Below, one piece after another: positions 1 through 6,955 of a stretch of DNA of 9,780 nt. Below the pieces are notes generated by a model. The model made no database searches. It was not told the origin of the DNA and saw only the letters and a list, made by a program, of their open reading frames with translations. The stretch comes from Bacteroidota bacterium (lineage in GTDB: Bacteria; Bacteroidota; Bacteroidia; Flavobacteriales_D; Crocinitomicaceae): positions 1 through 9,780 of the forward strand of contig JAJRQP010000366.1 in NCBI GenBank assembly GCA_024280195.1, given 5' to 3'. Each line of letters opens with the position of its first letter. Within the stretch, counting starts at the first letter, position 1. The position numbers and the translations under genes were made by a program.

Positions 1-467
1 AGCGATAGATGTGCTAAAGGAGCTAAATCGCCCGATGCACCCAATGAACCTTGTTGATAAACAACAGGAAGAACATCGTTGTTGTACATAAAAAGTAAAC
101 GTTCTATCGTTTCTAACTGTGCTCCAGAATTCCCATGAGAAAGTCCGATTGCTTTTAGCAACAACATTCGTTTCACGATGTGCGAAGGAACTTCTTCTCC
201 TGCTCCACAAGCGTGAGAAAGAACGAGGTTGGTTTGCAACTTACCTAAATCTTCAAAAGAAATGGCGGTATTGCACAAAGAACCAAATCCTGTATTGACT
301 CCATAAATTAACTGATCGTGATTTTTTACTTTCTCATCCAAATACGCACGGCACTTTTCAATGCCCGTTTTTGTTTCTTCAGAAAGAACAACCTTCACTT
401 TTGACGCTAAAATTTCATCCAATTTCTCCAATGAAATCCATGAATTATCTATTACGAATTCTGACAT
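1..467 (-). CDS. hutH: Histidine ammonia-lyase (HutH), N-terminal 155 residues, cut by the window edge
   Basis: The visible N-terminal part matches the aromatic amino acid lyase family. These enzymes use a self-formed MIO cofactor to remove ammonia from the amino acid; HutH converts L-histidine to trans-urocanate, the first step of histidine breakdown, in the cytoplasm. Seen: Y55-GVNTGFG (55-62), the active-site tyrosine loop; NLVLSHACG with His85, where the SH pair is typical of histidine rather than phenylalanine or tyrosine lyases; SHGNSGAQ; and GASGDLAPLAH with Ala144-Ser145-Gly146, the triad that cyclises to MIO. Usual length is about 500 residues, so roughly 70% lies beyond position 1. 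The ATG (465-467) follows the hisS stop after one base, so the two genes are probably co-transcribed and translationally coupled. Substrate assignment as histidine is inference from the SH motif. Confidence 0.93.
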   Translation of the reverse strand, partial: MSEFVIDNSWISLEKLDEILASKVKVVLSEETKTGIEKCRAYLDEKVKNHDQLIYGVNTGFGSLCNTAISFEDLGKLQTNLVLSHACGAGEEVPSHIVKRMLLLKAIGLSHGNSGAQLETIERLLFMYNNDVLPVVYQQGSLGASGDLAPLAHLS

Positions 468-468
468 T

Positions 469-1839
469 CTATTTCTTTAAAAGTTCAATGATTTGAGAAA
501 GGCTCATTGCCGATTGCTCACCTGAATCCATGTTTTTCAACTGAATTGTATTATCGTCTATTTCATTCTGACCAACCAATGCGATATTTTTAACCCCTCT
601 GTCGTTGGCATATTTCATTTGCTTTTTCATCTTCGCAGAAGAAGGATATATTTCACAAGAAATTCCGTTTGCTCTTATTTCTTTGACCAATTTCAAGCAG
701 TAATCTTGCTCTGTTTCTCCAAAGTTAATGAATAATAAATCGAGGCAGTTATCGACTGTTTCCGGGAATAAATCTAATTCTGTGATAACATCATAAATTC
801 TATCTGCACCGAACGAAATACCAACACCAGACATATCCTTCATTCCGAAGATTCCGGTTAAATCATCGTAACGACCTCCACCGCAAATACTTCCCATTTT
901 CACACCATTTGCTTTCACTTCAAAGATGGCTCCGGTGTAGTAGTTGAGTCCTCTAGCTAGCGTCACATCAAATTCTAATTTCGCATTCTTAATTCCGAGT
1001 TCGTCCACTTTATTGAGAACGTATTCTAATTCTGCAATACCTTCTTGACCAATTTCGCTGTCTTTGAGGTAGTCTTTCATTTGAGAAATTCTACTTGCCG
1101 TATCTCCAGTAATAGAAAATAGTGGTTTGATTTTTTCTAATGCCGTTTCAGAAATTCCTTTTTCTGACAATTCTTTTACGACACCATCAATTCCTATTTT
1201 ATCTAGTTTATCAATGGCAACAGTAATCGTAATGATGTTTTCTGCTTCGCCACTAATCTCAGCAATTCCAGAAAGAATCTTGCGATTGTTAATCATAATC
1301 GTAAAATCAGGAATTCTAAGATTAGAAAGAACCTCGTCAAATAGTAACACGAAATCTACTTCGTAGAGCAAAGAATCACTCCCAACAACATCCGCATCGC
1401 ATTGATAAAACTCTTGGTAACGACCATGTTGAGGTCTATCTGCTCTCCAAACCGGTTGAATTTGATATCTTTTGAATGGAAATGACAAATCATTCTGATG
1501 TTGCACAACAAATCGAGCAAAAGGAACGGTTAAATCGTATCGCAATGCTTTTTCAGAAAGAGAATTAGAAAATCGAGCCAGATTCCCATCTTCCAAAGCT
1601 TGCAAATCAGCTTTTCGTACTTTTTCTCCAGAATTTAATATTTTAAAAATCAATCGGTCTCCTTCTTCACCATATTTACCCAATAAAGTTGAAGACAGTT
1701 CAAATGATGGAGTCTCAATTGGAGAGAACCCGTATGTTTCAAATGATTTTCTAATTGTATCGTAGATGTAGTTTCTTTTCGCTACTTCTGCAGGTAAAAA
1801 ATCTCTTGTTCCTTTAGGAATGGATGGTTTTTGCGCCAT
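469..1839 (-). CDS. hisS: Histidyl-tRNA synthetase
   Basis: Class II aminoacyl-tRNA synthetase that charges tRNA-His with histidine in the cytoplasm. The 456-residue protein is complete and has the expected order. It starts with IPKGTRDFLP (7-16), then the motif 1 region around PSFE (44-47). RYDLTVPFARFV (100-111) and the motif 2 region from FKRYQIQPVWRADRP to the GRYQEFYQCDAD loop (122-150) follow. The histidine-specific LARGLNYYTG (294-303, Arg296) comes next, then GSICGGGRYDDL (316-327) and motif 3 GVGISFGADR (338-347). A C-terminal anticodon-binding domain occupies about 365-456. It is somewhat longer than the roughly 424-residue E. coli enzyme because of the region around 195-275, as is usual in Bacteroidota. 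The ATG at 1837-1839 is chosen because MAQKPSIPKGTRDF is the canonical N-terminus. No clear TAnnTTTG promoter was found upstream. hutH follows after one base. Confidence 0.97.
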   Translation of the reverse strand: MAQKPSIPKGTRDFLPAEVAKRNYIYDTIRKSFETYGFSPIETPSFELSSTLLGKYGEEGDRLIFKILNSGEKVRKADLQALEDGNLARFSNSLSEKALRYDLTVPFARFVVQHQNDLSFPFKRYQIQPVWRADRPQHGRYQEFYQCDADVVGSDSLLYEVDFVLLFDEVLSNLRIPDFTIMINNRKILSGIAEISGEAENIITITVAIDKLDKIGIDGVVKELSEKGISETALEKIKPLFSITGDTASRISQMKDYLKDSEIGQEGIAELEYVLNKVDELGIKNAKLEFDVTLARGLNYYTGAIFEVKANGVKMGSICGGGRYDDLTGIFGMKDMSGVGISFGADRIYDVITELDLFPETVDNCLDLLFINFGETEQDYCLKLVKEIRANGISCEIYPSSAKMKKQMKYANDRGVKNIALVGQNEIDDNTIQLKNMDSGEQSAMSLSQIIELLKK

Positions 1840-1882
1840 TGTTTTAATAAATAATTAACACTTAGATAAGCTCATTCTGTAA

Positions 1883-1907
1883 AATTAAGAATTAAGAATT
1901 AAGAATT
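1883..1907. repeat. AATTAAG 7-bp tandem repeat (three copies plus AATT)
   Basis: The unit AATTAAG is repeated exactly at 1883-1889, 1890-1896 and 1897-1903, followed by AATT at 1904-1907. It lies in the hisS leader region. Similar AATTAAG or GAATTAA microsatellites occur between genes in many flavobacterial genomes (from memory). It is probably prone to length variation by slippage; no function is evident. Confidence 0.85.
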
Positions 1908-2054
1908 GGTAAATTACACTTGGATTTTAGAGAATTGAAATCAAGAAATGCTTAACCTCCGATAATATATTCGATGAAAGCTTGGTTTGATTTTCAAAAT
2001 AATAACAATAGTACTTTGATTTAAATCAATAATAAATTAGATATTTAATCACTA

Positions 2055-2071
2055 TGTCATCAATTGTCACA
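2055..2071 (+). promoter_or_regulatory. Candidate regulator-binding element, TGTC direct repeat (copy 1)
   Basis: TGTCAT at 2055-2060 is followed by CAAT and TGTCAC at 2065-2070, a direct repeat with a 10-bp period. The outer bases ATGT and ACAT (2054-2072) also give imperfect dyad symmetry, so either a tandem or a symmetric dimer could bind. The same pattern, TGTC-n-T-nn-ATTGTCACA, recurs at 5678-5694 before the next secreted-protein gene. It ends 32 bp upstream of the proposed -7 box, a normal place for an activator. The binding protein is unknown. Confidence 0.45.
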
Positions 2072-2080
2072 TTAAAAAAT

Positions 2081-2111
2081 TTCGGAAATCGAGATATCTG
2101 AACTATAATTG
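2081..2111 (+). promoter_or_regulatory. Probable Bacteroidota-type promoter of the 2140-5652 operon
   Basis: TTCG at 2081-2084 (consensus TTTG) is separated by exactly 19 bp from TATAATTG at 2104-2111 (consensus TAnnTTTG, one mismatch). This would put the transcript start near 2117 and give a leader of about 22 bases before the ATG at 2140. Both boxes are imperfect, which would fit a promoter needing an activator at the element just upstream. Confidence 0.45.
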
Positions 2112-2139
2112 CAGTAAATCATCATTAAAAATAAATCTT

Positions 2140-2859
2140 ATGCGTTTAATATATCAAGTTCTTTCAATTTTGTTTTTGTTTTCTTATTCTCAAAATGTTG
2201 ATGCACAAATGAGCATTAATCTTGACAGTGTAGATGGGCAAAATTTAAACGGTGCACAATTAATTATTGATACTGTTCCGACGAATAATATATCGTTACC
2301 TTATATCTTTGTAACGAACAACACTGGTTCTTCACAAAACTGGTTGATTACAAGAAGAAACATTCTACAACCTGCTGACTGGGTTAATTATTTATGTTGG
2401 GGAGACTTATGCTACAGCGCATACCCATTAGATATTTGGAGTACAAATTCTGCTACTCTTACTAATGGTGAAGATAGGAAGTTAACACTTTATGTTAACG
2501 CTCCGACTGTAGGTGTCGCTCATTACAGGTATTATGTTTCAACTGATGGAGTTAATTTTGAAGACTCTGTAGATGTACTTATGAATGTTACATCCACAGC
2601 TGGCATTTCTGAATTGCACACAAATGACAATATATTATTTCCAAACCCTGCTCAAAACATGGTAACAATAAGTGGCTTTAAGAATACATCATACAGTTTA
2701 AAAGCATATGATAATTCAGGCAGAGAGGTCATTGATCTAAAGAATGCTACGCAAAATAAAATTGATGTTTCTAATTTGAATAATGGAAACTACATTTTTA
2801 TTATTCAAAATAATTCTACACAAATTAAATTTTCTCAACAAATTGTCATTAAAAAATAA
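2140..2859 (+). CDS. Small T9SS-secreted beta-rich protein with type A sorting domain
   Basis: A 239-residue exported protein of unknown function. Residues 1-22 are a signal peptide (hydrophobic LSILFLFSYS, probable cleavage before or at Gln23). Residues 24-155 form a predicted beta-rich, probably immunoglobulin-like domain. It contains VTNNTGSSQNWLITRR (58-73) and a conserved-looking CWGDLC (Cys86, Cys91), which could form a disulfide. I recall similar CWG-containing domains in flavobacterial T9SS cargo, but no function is established. Residues 157-239 are a type A C-terminal sorting domain: LFPNP (166-170), YDNSGREV, NLNNGNYIFII (212-222) and the final VIKK. T9SS would therefore export it across the outer membrane and release it or anchor it to the surface. 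It is the first gene of a compact operon: the stop abuts the ATG of the peptidase-like lipoprotein with no gap. Confidence 0.88.
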   Translation: MRLIYQVLSILFLFSYSQNVDAQMSINLDSVDGQNLNGAQLIIDTVPTNNISLPYIFVTNNTGSSQNWLITRRNILQPADWVNYLCWGDLCYSAYPLDIWSTNSATLTNGEDRKLTLYVNAPTVGVAHYRYYVSTDGVNFEDSVDVLMNVTSTAGISELHTNDNILFPNPAQNMVTISGFKNTSYSLKAYDNSGREVIDLKNATQNKIDVSNLNNGNYIFIIQNNSTQIKFSQQIVIKK

Positions 2860-3951
2860 ATGAATTTCAATTTGCTTAAAGATTCTTTTTTTGCGATTCT
2901 ACTTATTCTTTTTGTCTCTTGCACACAAAAGGTAGAAAAGTCGAACTTGAATGATTCAGAAAATACTGATTTCTCATCTGAATACAATGTTGATTTTTTA
3001 AATATTAAAGAAGGAGCGCTAGCAATATTAGATGAAAGTTATGAGCCATATTTTTCAAAATTACAACTGATAGAGATAAAAGCACTAATAAATAAAACAC
3101 CTCCAAGTTCAAATATTGAAGATGCAAGAAATTATGCTAGAGATGAATTTTCCTCAGCAGTCACTTCTTTTTCTAGAAAAGAAAAGAAAGCTATTTTATT
3201 TGTCATTCCAATTATAAAAAAAATACTTCAAGAAAATAATTTAGACATTATAGCTAACCATCCTTGGAAATTTATCAAAATAGAAGATTGGCTTTGTGGT
3301 GGATTTGCTCATACTAGAGGTGACTACATTATCCTAAGTCAAAAACACCTCAATCATTTAACCTCCGATTGGAACAATAAAATATCAAAAACGGACTCCA
3401 TTTCACTATTGAAAAATCTCGGTTCACTTTTGGTTCATGAACAATTTCATTCATTACAACGTCAATATCCTAAAAAGTTTGAATCATTATACATCAACTC
3501 ATGGGGTTTTGAAAAGGCAAAAGTAGAAATTGACAGTACAATTCTCATCAATCAATTGACGAATCCAGATGCTCCGAAAGCAGAATGGGTAGTTAACTAC
3601 GATGATACTTATTTTTGGGTTAGAACTCTAATACAACCAAGTGATACTCTCCCAACAATGGGAAAAGACTTTGTCGATGTCGTATTCGCTTTAGACAAGG
3701 TAAATGACCAGTTTATTATAGCAAGAGACTCTTCAAACGAAATAAAAAAACAAAAACTTTCAGATTTTAAAGCATACACCAACTCATTCCCCGTCAATCA
3801 GGGCTTAGACCATCCTAATGAAATAACAGCGTATATGTTCTCTAAATATTTTATTGCAACAGTTGAAGGAAAAATTCCTTTTGAAAATGTGTCTGAAAAA
3901 TCTAAATTATTTTCTCAAGAATATTTAAATTGGCTTAATAATTTTTTTTAG
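2860..3951 (+). CDS. Putative zinc metallopeptidase lipoprotein (HExxH)
   Basis: A 363-residue protein of no family I can name. Residues 1-20 are a lipoprotein signal peptide ending in LFVSC, with Cys21 as the lipidation site, so it should sit on the periplasmic or outer-membrane face. The segment LLVHEQFHSLQRQYP (190-204) holds HEQFH (His193, Glu194, His197), the zinc-binding and catalytic motif of many metallopeptidases. A later segment, HPNEITAYMF (318-327), offers Glu321 as a possible third zinc ligand; NPDAPKAEWV (235-244) also looks conserved. Peptidase activity is inference: HExxH alone occurs by chance, but its helical setting and the downstream Glu strengthen the case. The ATG directly follows the upstream TAA, implying translational coupling to the secreted protein, which might be its substrate or partner. 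The TPR/LuxR-type regulator follows 15 bp later. Confidence 0.75.
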   Translation: MNFNLLKDSFFAILLILFVSCTQKVEKSNLNDSENTDFSSEYNVDFLNIKEGALAILDESYEPYFSKLQLIEIKALINKTPPSSNIEDARNYARDEFSSAVTSFSRKEKKAILFVIPIIKKILQENNLDIIANHPWKFIKIEDWLCGGFAHTRGDYIILSQKHLNHLTSDWNNKISKTDSISLLKNLGSLLVHEQFHSLQRQYPKKFESLYINSWGFEKAKVEIDSTILINQLTNPDAPKAEWVVNYDDTYFWVRTLIQPSDTLPTMGKDFVDVVFALDKVNDQFIIARDSSNEIKKQKLSDFKAYTNSFPVNQGLDHPNEITAYMFSKYFIATVEGKIPFENVSEKSKLFSQEYLNWLNNFF

Positions 3952-3966
3952 CACTCATCTTACTAC

Positions 3967-5652
3967 ATGATTTATAGAATAATATGCTTATTTCTCTTTT
4001 TAGCTCTGTTTCAAAATGGAGTCGCGCAAACTATTAAAAATACTCAAAAAACTGAATCAGTAGATGCTCTTTTGCATTGCGTAGAATTTATCGAAAGTAA
4101 TCAAATCGAGTTAGCCGAGAAATCAATCCGAAAACAAATTGACAATCAAGAGTCAATAAGGGAAAATGTAAAATTTTGTTACTCAATCGCCATCGCCTAT
4201 AATAACAAGCTGCTCTACAACATGTCTATGGAGTACGCTTTAGAGGGCTTAAAGCTTCTAGACACAAGCTCTTACCTTTTGACAGAACTCAACCACGTTA
4301 TTATAATCAATCATTTAGATTTAAAAAATTATGACCTGGCAGAATCACATTATTGGAAAACTTCAAAAATTGGAAAGAAAAAGAAAAGTGTTCTAGCGAA
4401 TGAATATAACCTCATTGGAGAGATTTATCGCTTAAAAGGAGAGGTTAATAAATCAATTCCATTTTATCATAAAGCAATTAAACTAAATCTTGCCAATTCA
4501 GATAACGAAGACTTAGCATTCAATTATAATAATATTGGATTGTCTCATTTGTATTCAAACAATATTGATAGCGCAGTCTACTATTTGGACCTTTCTTCTA
4601 AATTGATTTCTGATTTAAAATTAACAAATCTAGAATCAGCCATTAACATAAGCTATGGGGAGTTATACTTAAAAAAACAGAATTACTCCAAAGCACTCAA
4701 CTTCTTTAAAAAAACAATTTCATTTGATTTGTCTCATCATCCAGATAAATATGAAGTTTATAGAGATGCGTATAAAGGAATGAAGGATTGCTATGAACAA
4801 ATAGGAGATTATAAAAATGCATTTCATAGCTATACTAAATATCAAGAGTACAAAACGAGAATTCTAGATAACAAAAAGAACACGTTGATACTTCAAAGTC
4901 AAATCTTGACAGAACGAGCAATGCACGACAAGGAAATAAGCCTGATTAATAGTAAGTTAGAACTCGAAATAAAGTATAAACGAATAATGTATGTGGTAAT
5001 CGCTTCGATACTATTTATTATTATTTTGATTATTTACATTCTGAAAATTAGAAATAATAGCATTAAAGAAAAAGTAGAATTAGAAATCAATAAGAACAGA
5101 GTACAAGAACTGGAAATAGATAAAATGAAATTTAGTCAGGAACGATTAGAATCTGAATTAATCCAAACGAAGCAAAGTCAAGAAATAAAAAAACTGGAAA
5201 GAATTAGGCTAGAAGAACAAATTCAATCCAACAATAGAGAGTTGGCTTCAACTGCAATTCATCTTATGAGTAAGAATGAAATTTTGAATCAAATTCAAGA
5301 CAAGTTGAATCAAGTAAAAAGTGAAAATAACGACGATGCTCTTAAAACCTATCAAGAGATTAAATTTCTAATATCTGACAGCCTTCGTTTAGATGAAGAC
5401 TGGCAAGTCTTCAAAAAACATTTCACCGATGTTCACCCACATTTTTTTGAAAAACTGAAGACTGAGTACCCAGAAATTACAACAGATGAATTAAAATTGT
5501 GTGCATATCTTAAGATTCAACTCTCTTCTAAAGAAATTGCTCGACTAATTTATATAACTGCTGCTGCTGTCAATAAAAGACGAAATAGATTGCGAAAAAA
5601 GTTAAATATTTCTGAAAGTGTCGACTTTTACGAGTTCTTTCTAAAAAAATAG
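3967..5652 (+). CDS. Membrane-spanning TPR / coiled-coil / LuxR-type HTH regulator
   Basis: A 561-residue one-component regulator typical of Bacteroidota. Residues 1-20 are a signal peptide (ICLFLFLALF, then GVAQ). Residues 30-300 are helical tetratricopeptide-like repeats in the periplasm, best seen at 145-175 (LIGEIYRLKGEVNKSIPFYH), 186-216 (NYNNIGLSHLYSNNIDSAVYY) and 226-256. Residues 341-361 form one transmembrane helix. A Glu/Lys-rich coiled coil (365-455) leads to the conserved NNRELASTAIHLMSKNEIL (422-440). The C-terminal DNA-binding domain (about 500-550) includes TTDELKLCAYLKIQLSSKEIARLI and the recognition helix AAAVNKRRNRLRKKL. A periplasmic signal is presumably passed through the membrane to the HTH. 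It is the last gene of the operon, 15 bp after the peptidase-like gene, and may control its own operon and the 5767 gene, which share an upstream element (inference). No receiver or kinase domain is present. Confidence 0.9.
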   Translation: MIYRIICLFLFLALFQNGVAQTIKNTQKTESVDALLHCVEFIESNQIELAEKSIRKQIDNQESIRENVKFCYSIAIAYNNKLLYNMSMEYALEGLKLLDTSSYLLTELNHVIIINHLDLKNYDLAESHYWKTSKIGKKKKSVLANEYNLIGEIYRLKGEVNKSIPFYHKAIKLNLANSDNEDLAFNYNNIGLSHLYSNNIDSAVYYLDLSSKLISDLKLTNLESAINISYGELYLKKQNYSKALNFFKKTISFDLSHHPDKYEVYRDAYKGMKDCYEQIGDYKNAFHSYTKYQEYKTRILDNKKNTLILQSQILTERAMHDKEISLINSKLELEIKYKRIMYVVIASILFIIILIIYILKIRNNSIKEKVELEINKNRVQELEIDKMKFSQERLESELIQTKQSQEIKKLERIRLEEQIQSNNRELASTAIHLMSKNEILNQIQDKLNQVKSENNDDALKTYQEIKFLISDSLRLDEDWQVFKKHFTDVHPHFFEKLKTEYPEITTDELKLCAYLKIQLSSKEIARLIYITAAAVNKRRNRLRKKLNISESVDFYEFFLKK

Positions 5653-5662
5653 CAGTTTCTCT

Positions 5663-5678
5663 AAGAATTATCATTCTT
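5663..5678 (+). terminator. Weak hairpin after the regulator gene
   Basis: AAGAAT (5663-5668) and ATTCTT (5673-5678) are perfectly complementary around a TATC loop, just after the stop of the regulator gene. The stem is short and AT-rich and no T-run follows. It is at most a weak terminator, so some read-through into the 5767 gene is likely. Confidence 0.25.
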
Positions 5679-5694
5679 GTCCTTGATTGTCACA
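5678..5694 (+). promoter_or_regulatory. Candidate regulator-binding element, TGTC direct repeat (copy 2)
   Basis: TGTCCT at 5678-5683, then TGAT, then TGTCAC at 5688-5693 again give a 10-bp-period direct repeat. It shares the nine bases ATTGTCACA (5686-5694) with copy 1 at 2063-2071, plus TGTC and T at matching upstream positions. The shared nine bases begin 81 bp before the ATG at 5767, against 77 bp for copy 1. They begin 41 bp before a -7 box in both cases, if TAGCTTTG (5727) is the box used here. Confidence 0.45.
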
Positions 5695-5711
5695 CCTCTT
5701 AATTCAGTAAG

Positions 5712-5734
5712 TACATTTGTCTTAGCTAGCTTTG
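5712..5734 (+). promoter_or_regulatory. Promoter region of the Omp28-like gene, two -7 boxes
   Basis: Two exact matches to the Bacteroidota -7 box TAnnTTTG lie here: TACATTTG at 5712-5719 and TAGCTTTG at 5727-5734. Neither has a good TTTG at the 19-bp upstream spacing. Transcript starts near 5725 or 5740 would give leaders of about 42 or 27 bases. The missing -33 box fits dependence on an activator. Confidence 0.6.
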
Positions 5735-5766
5735 AAGTGTTATTAATCATTTAAACTTATTATAAT

Positions 5767-6930
5767 ATGAAATTAATCAATACAGCAAAATTACTATTTG
5801 TAATAGCTTTTTTAAGCTCAAATACTTTTGGTCAAACACCAATTAAAAGAGTGTTAGTAGAAGAGTCAACAGGAACTTGGTGCGCATCATGTGGTTACGG
5901 ACAAATTTATTTCGATTATTTGGAAATCAATTACCCAAATACTATTCCAGTAGCCATTCACACCGGCCCAGGAGGACAAGACCCAATGGCAATTCTTAGC
6001 GTTGAGTTGTATATGACTTCTTATTTCAGTGGTTCTCCAACTTTTTTATTTGATAGGAAAAATTTTCCAAATAATCCAAGTACAAAGCCTGCAATTTCAG
6101 CTTCTAATACATGGGAGCATGGATTAGATACACTTGATAGCTATATGGATCTCATTTATAATCAAGCTCCTCTTGCAACTGTTGGAATAAACCAATCGTA
6201 CAACGCATCAACTAGAGAAATAACTGTAACAGTTACTTCTAATTTTATTCAAAACACAACAGGTAATTTTAGATTAAACTGCTTCATTTTAGAAGATGAA
6301 GTTACAGGAGGATCAGAATATAACCAAGCAAACTCTAACTTTAGTGGTTGGACAGGCGGCCCTTCGTATCTGCAAGCATTAATAAATGAAAGCAACCCTA
6401 TTGTTGGTTATACTCACAACCATGTATTAAGAGCTATGTTAGGTAACCCAGAAGGAATGACAGCATCAATTCCAACAACAGTTACATCAGGCAGCAACTA
6501 CAGTAAAACTTTCACTTATATACTACCATCTGGGTATGATGAAAGCAACATCTCACTGGTTGGTCTTGTTCAAAGATATGGTGCCGATGCAGTTAATGAT
6601 AGAGAGGTTGTAAATGCTAATTCTGAACACTTAAATATTGGGGCGGCGAACATCTCTGAAATAGATCAAAACTTTATTGACATTTCAGTGTATCCAAATC
6701 CTGTAACAGAATATTCATCTATTGAATTTAAGATAAAAAACAGTGACAATATCTCTTGTGAGTTAATCGGTTCAAATGGGCAAGTTATGAAGTCTCTTTT
6801 TAATGACTTTTTTACTCAAGGCGAATATAAATTAGACTTTAATATAACTAGTTTAGACAATGGAATGTACTTTTTAAAATTCAACAATTCTGAATCAACT
6901 ATTATAAAGAAGATTATTGTTCAGAAGTAA
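5767..6930 (+). CDS. Omp28-related, thioredoxin-fold T9SS-secreted protein
   Basis: A 387-residue exported protein resembling the Omp28-related outer membrane proteins of Bacteroidota. Residues 1-22 are a signal peptide (LLFVIAFLSS, cleavage near FG-Q23). Residues 24-135 look like a thioredoxin fold. KRVLVEESTGTWCASC puts a redox-type CASC at 39-42, and SGSPTFLFDR supplies the cis-proline loop (Pro91). Family members more often read WCGYCP or similar, so CASC followed by Gly is a variant. Residues 136-298 are a beta-rich domain (EITVTVTSNF; YSKTFTYILP). Residues 299-387 are a type A sorting domain: SVYPNP (307-312), LIGSNGQVMKSL, SLDNGMYFLKF and the final IIVQK. It should reach the cell surface through T9SS. 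Whether it is an active disulfide enzyme or a binding protein is unknown. It has its own promoter and a strong terminator after it. Confidence 0.9.
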   Translation: MKLINTAKLLFVIAFLSSNTFGQTPIKRVLVEESTGTWCASCGYGQIYFDYLEINYPNTIPVAIHTGPGGQDPMAILSVELYMTSYFSGSPTFLFDRKNFPNNPSTKPAISASNTWEHGLDTLDSYMDLIYNQAPLATVGINQSYNASTREITVTVTSNFIQNTTGNFRLNCFILEDEVTGGSEYNQANSNFSGWTGGPSYLQALINESNPIVGYTHNHVLRAMLGNPEGMTASIPTTVTSGSNYSKTFTYILPSGYDESNISLVGLVQRYGADAVNDREVVNANSEHLNIGAANISEIDQNFIDISVYPNPVTEYSSIEFKIKNSDNISCELIGSNGQVMKSLFNDFFTQGEYKLDFNITSLDNGMYFLKFNNSESTIIKKIIVQK

Positions 6931-6940
6931 TTACTTCTGA
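6921..6940. repeat. Perfect 20-bp palindrome across a stop codon
   Basis: TCAGAAGTAATTACTTCTGA is a perfect inverted repeat with no spacer. It covers the last codons and the TAA (6928-6930) of the Omp28-like gene. It could fold in RNA as a 7-bp stem with a TAATTA loop, or serve as a binding site. It has no T-run of its own and sits 15 bp before the main terminator stem. Confidence 0.6.
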
Positions 6941-6955
6941 TTATATAAAGAATCG

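Larger units (their letters stand above)
1840..2139. other. Divergent intergenic region between hisS and the secreted-protein operon
   Basis: These 300 bases separate the start of hisS (minus) from the ATG at 2140 (plus). They hold a short tandem repeat (1883-1907), a TGTC direct-repeat element (2055-2071) and a probable plus-strand promoter (2081-2111). A second, weaker promoter candidate is TTTG at 1986-1989 with TA-C-TTTG at 2012-2018. It has the wrong internal spacing for a clean TAnnTTTG box. I found no convincing promoter box for hisS, no tRNA and no small open frame with good start context. Confidence 0.7.

Noticed and set aside
1127..1366. A 79-codon plus-strand open frame inside hisS
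   Set aside because: It is antisense to a clearly conserved part of hisS, has no promoter or leader features, and its product looks like low-complexity shadow translation.
1883..1907. Tandem repeat considered as a CRISPR remnant or replication iteron
   Set aside because: The unit is only 7 bp without spacers, and no cas or replication genes are nearby; it fits a simple microsatellite.
1986..2018. TTTG with TACTTTG as main promoter of the 2140 gene
   Set aside because: The -7 box lacks one spacer base, the spacing is longer than usual, and the leader would exceed 110 bases; the 2081-2111 pair fits better.
2055..2071. Element considered as a CRP-type site (TGTGA-N6-TCACA)
   Set aside because: The left half is TGTCA or TGTCC and the spacing is seven rather than six bases; the second copy is symmetric only in its outer TGT and ACA.
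2825..2850. AATTGTCATTAAAAAA at the end of the secreted-protein gene, similar to the 2063 element
   Set aside because: It is coding sequence for the sorting-domain tail, lacks the upstream TGTC half, and is not followed by a promoter box.
3609..3797. A 62-codon minus-strand open frame inside the lipoprotein gene
   Set aside because: Antisense to a gene with a good signal peptide and motif content; no recognisable product.
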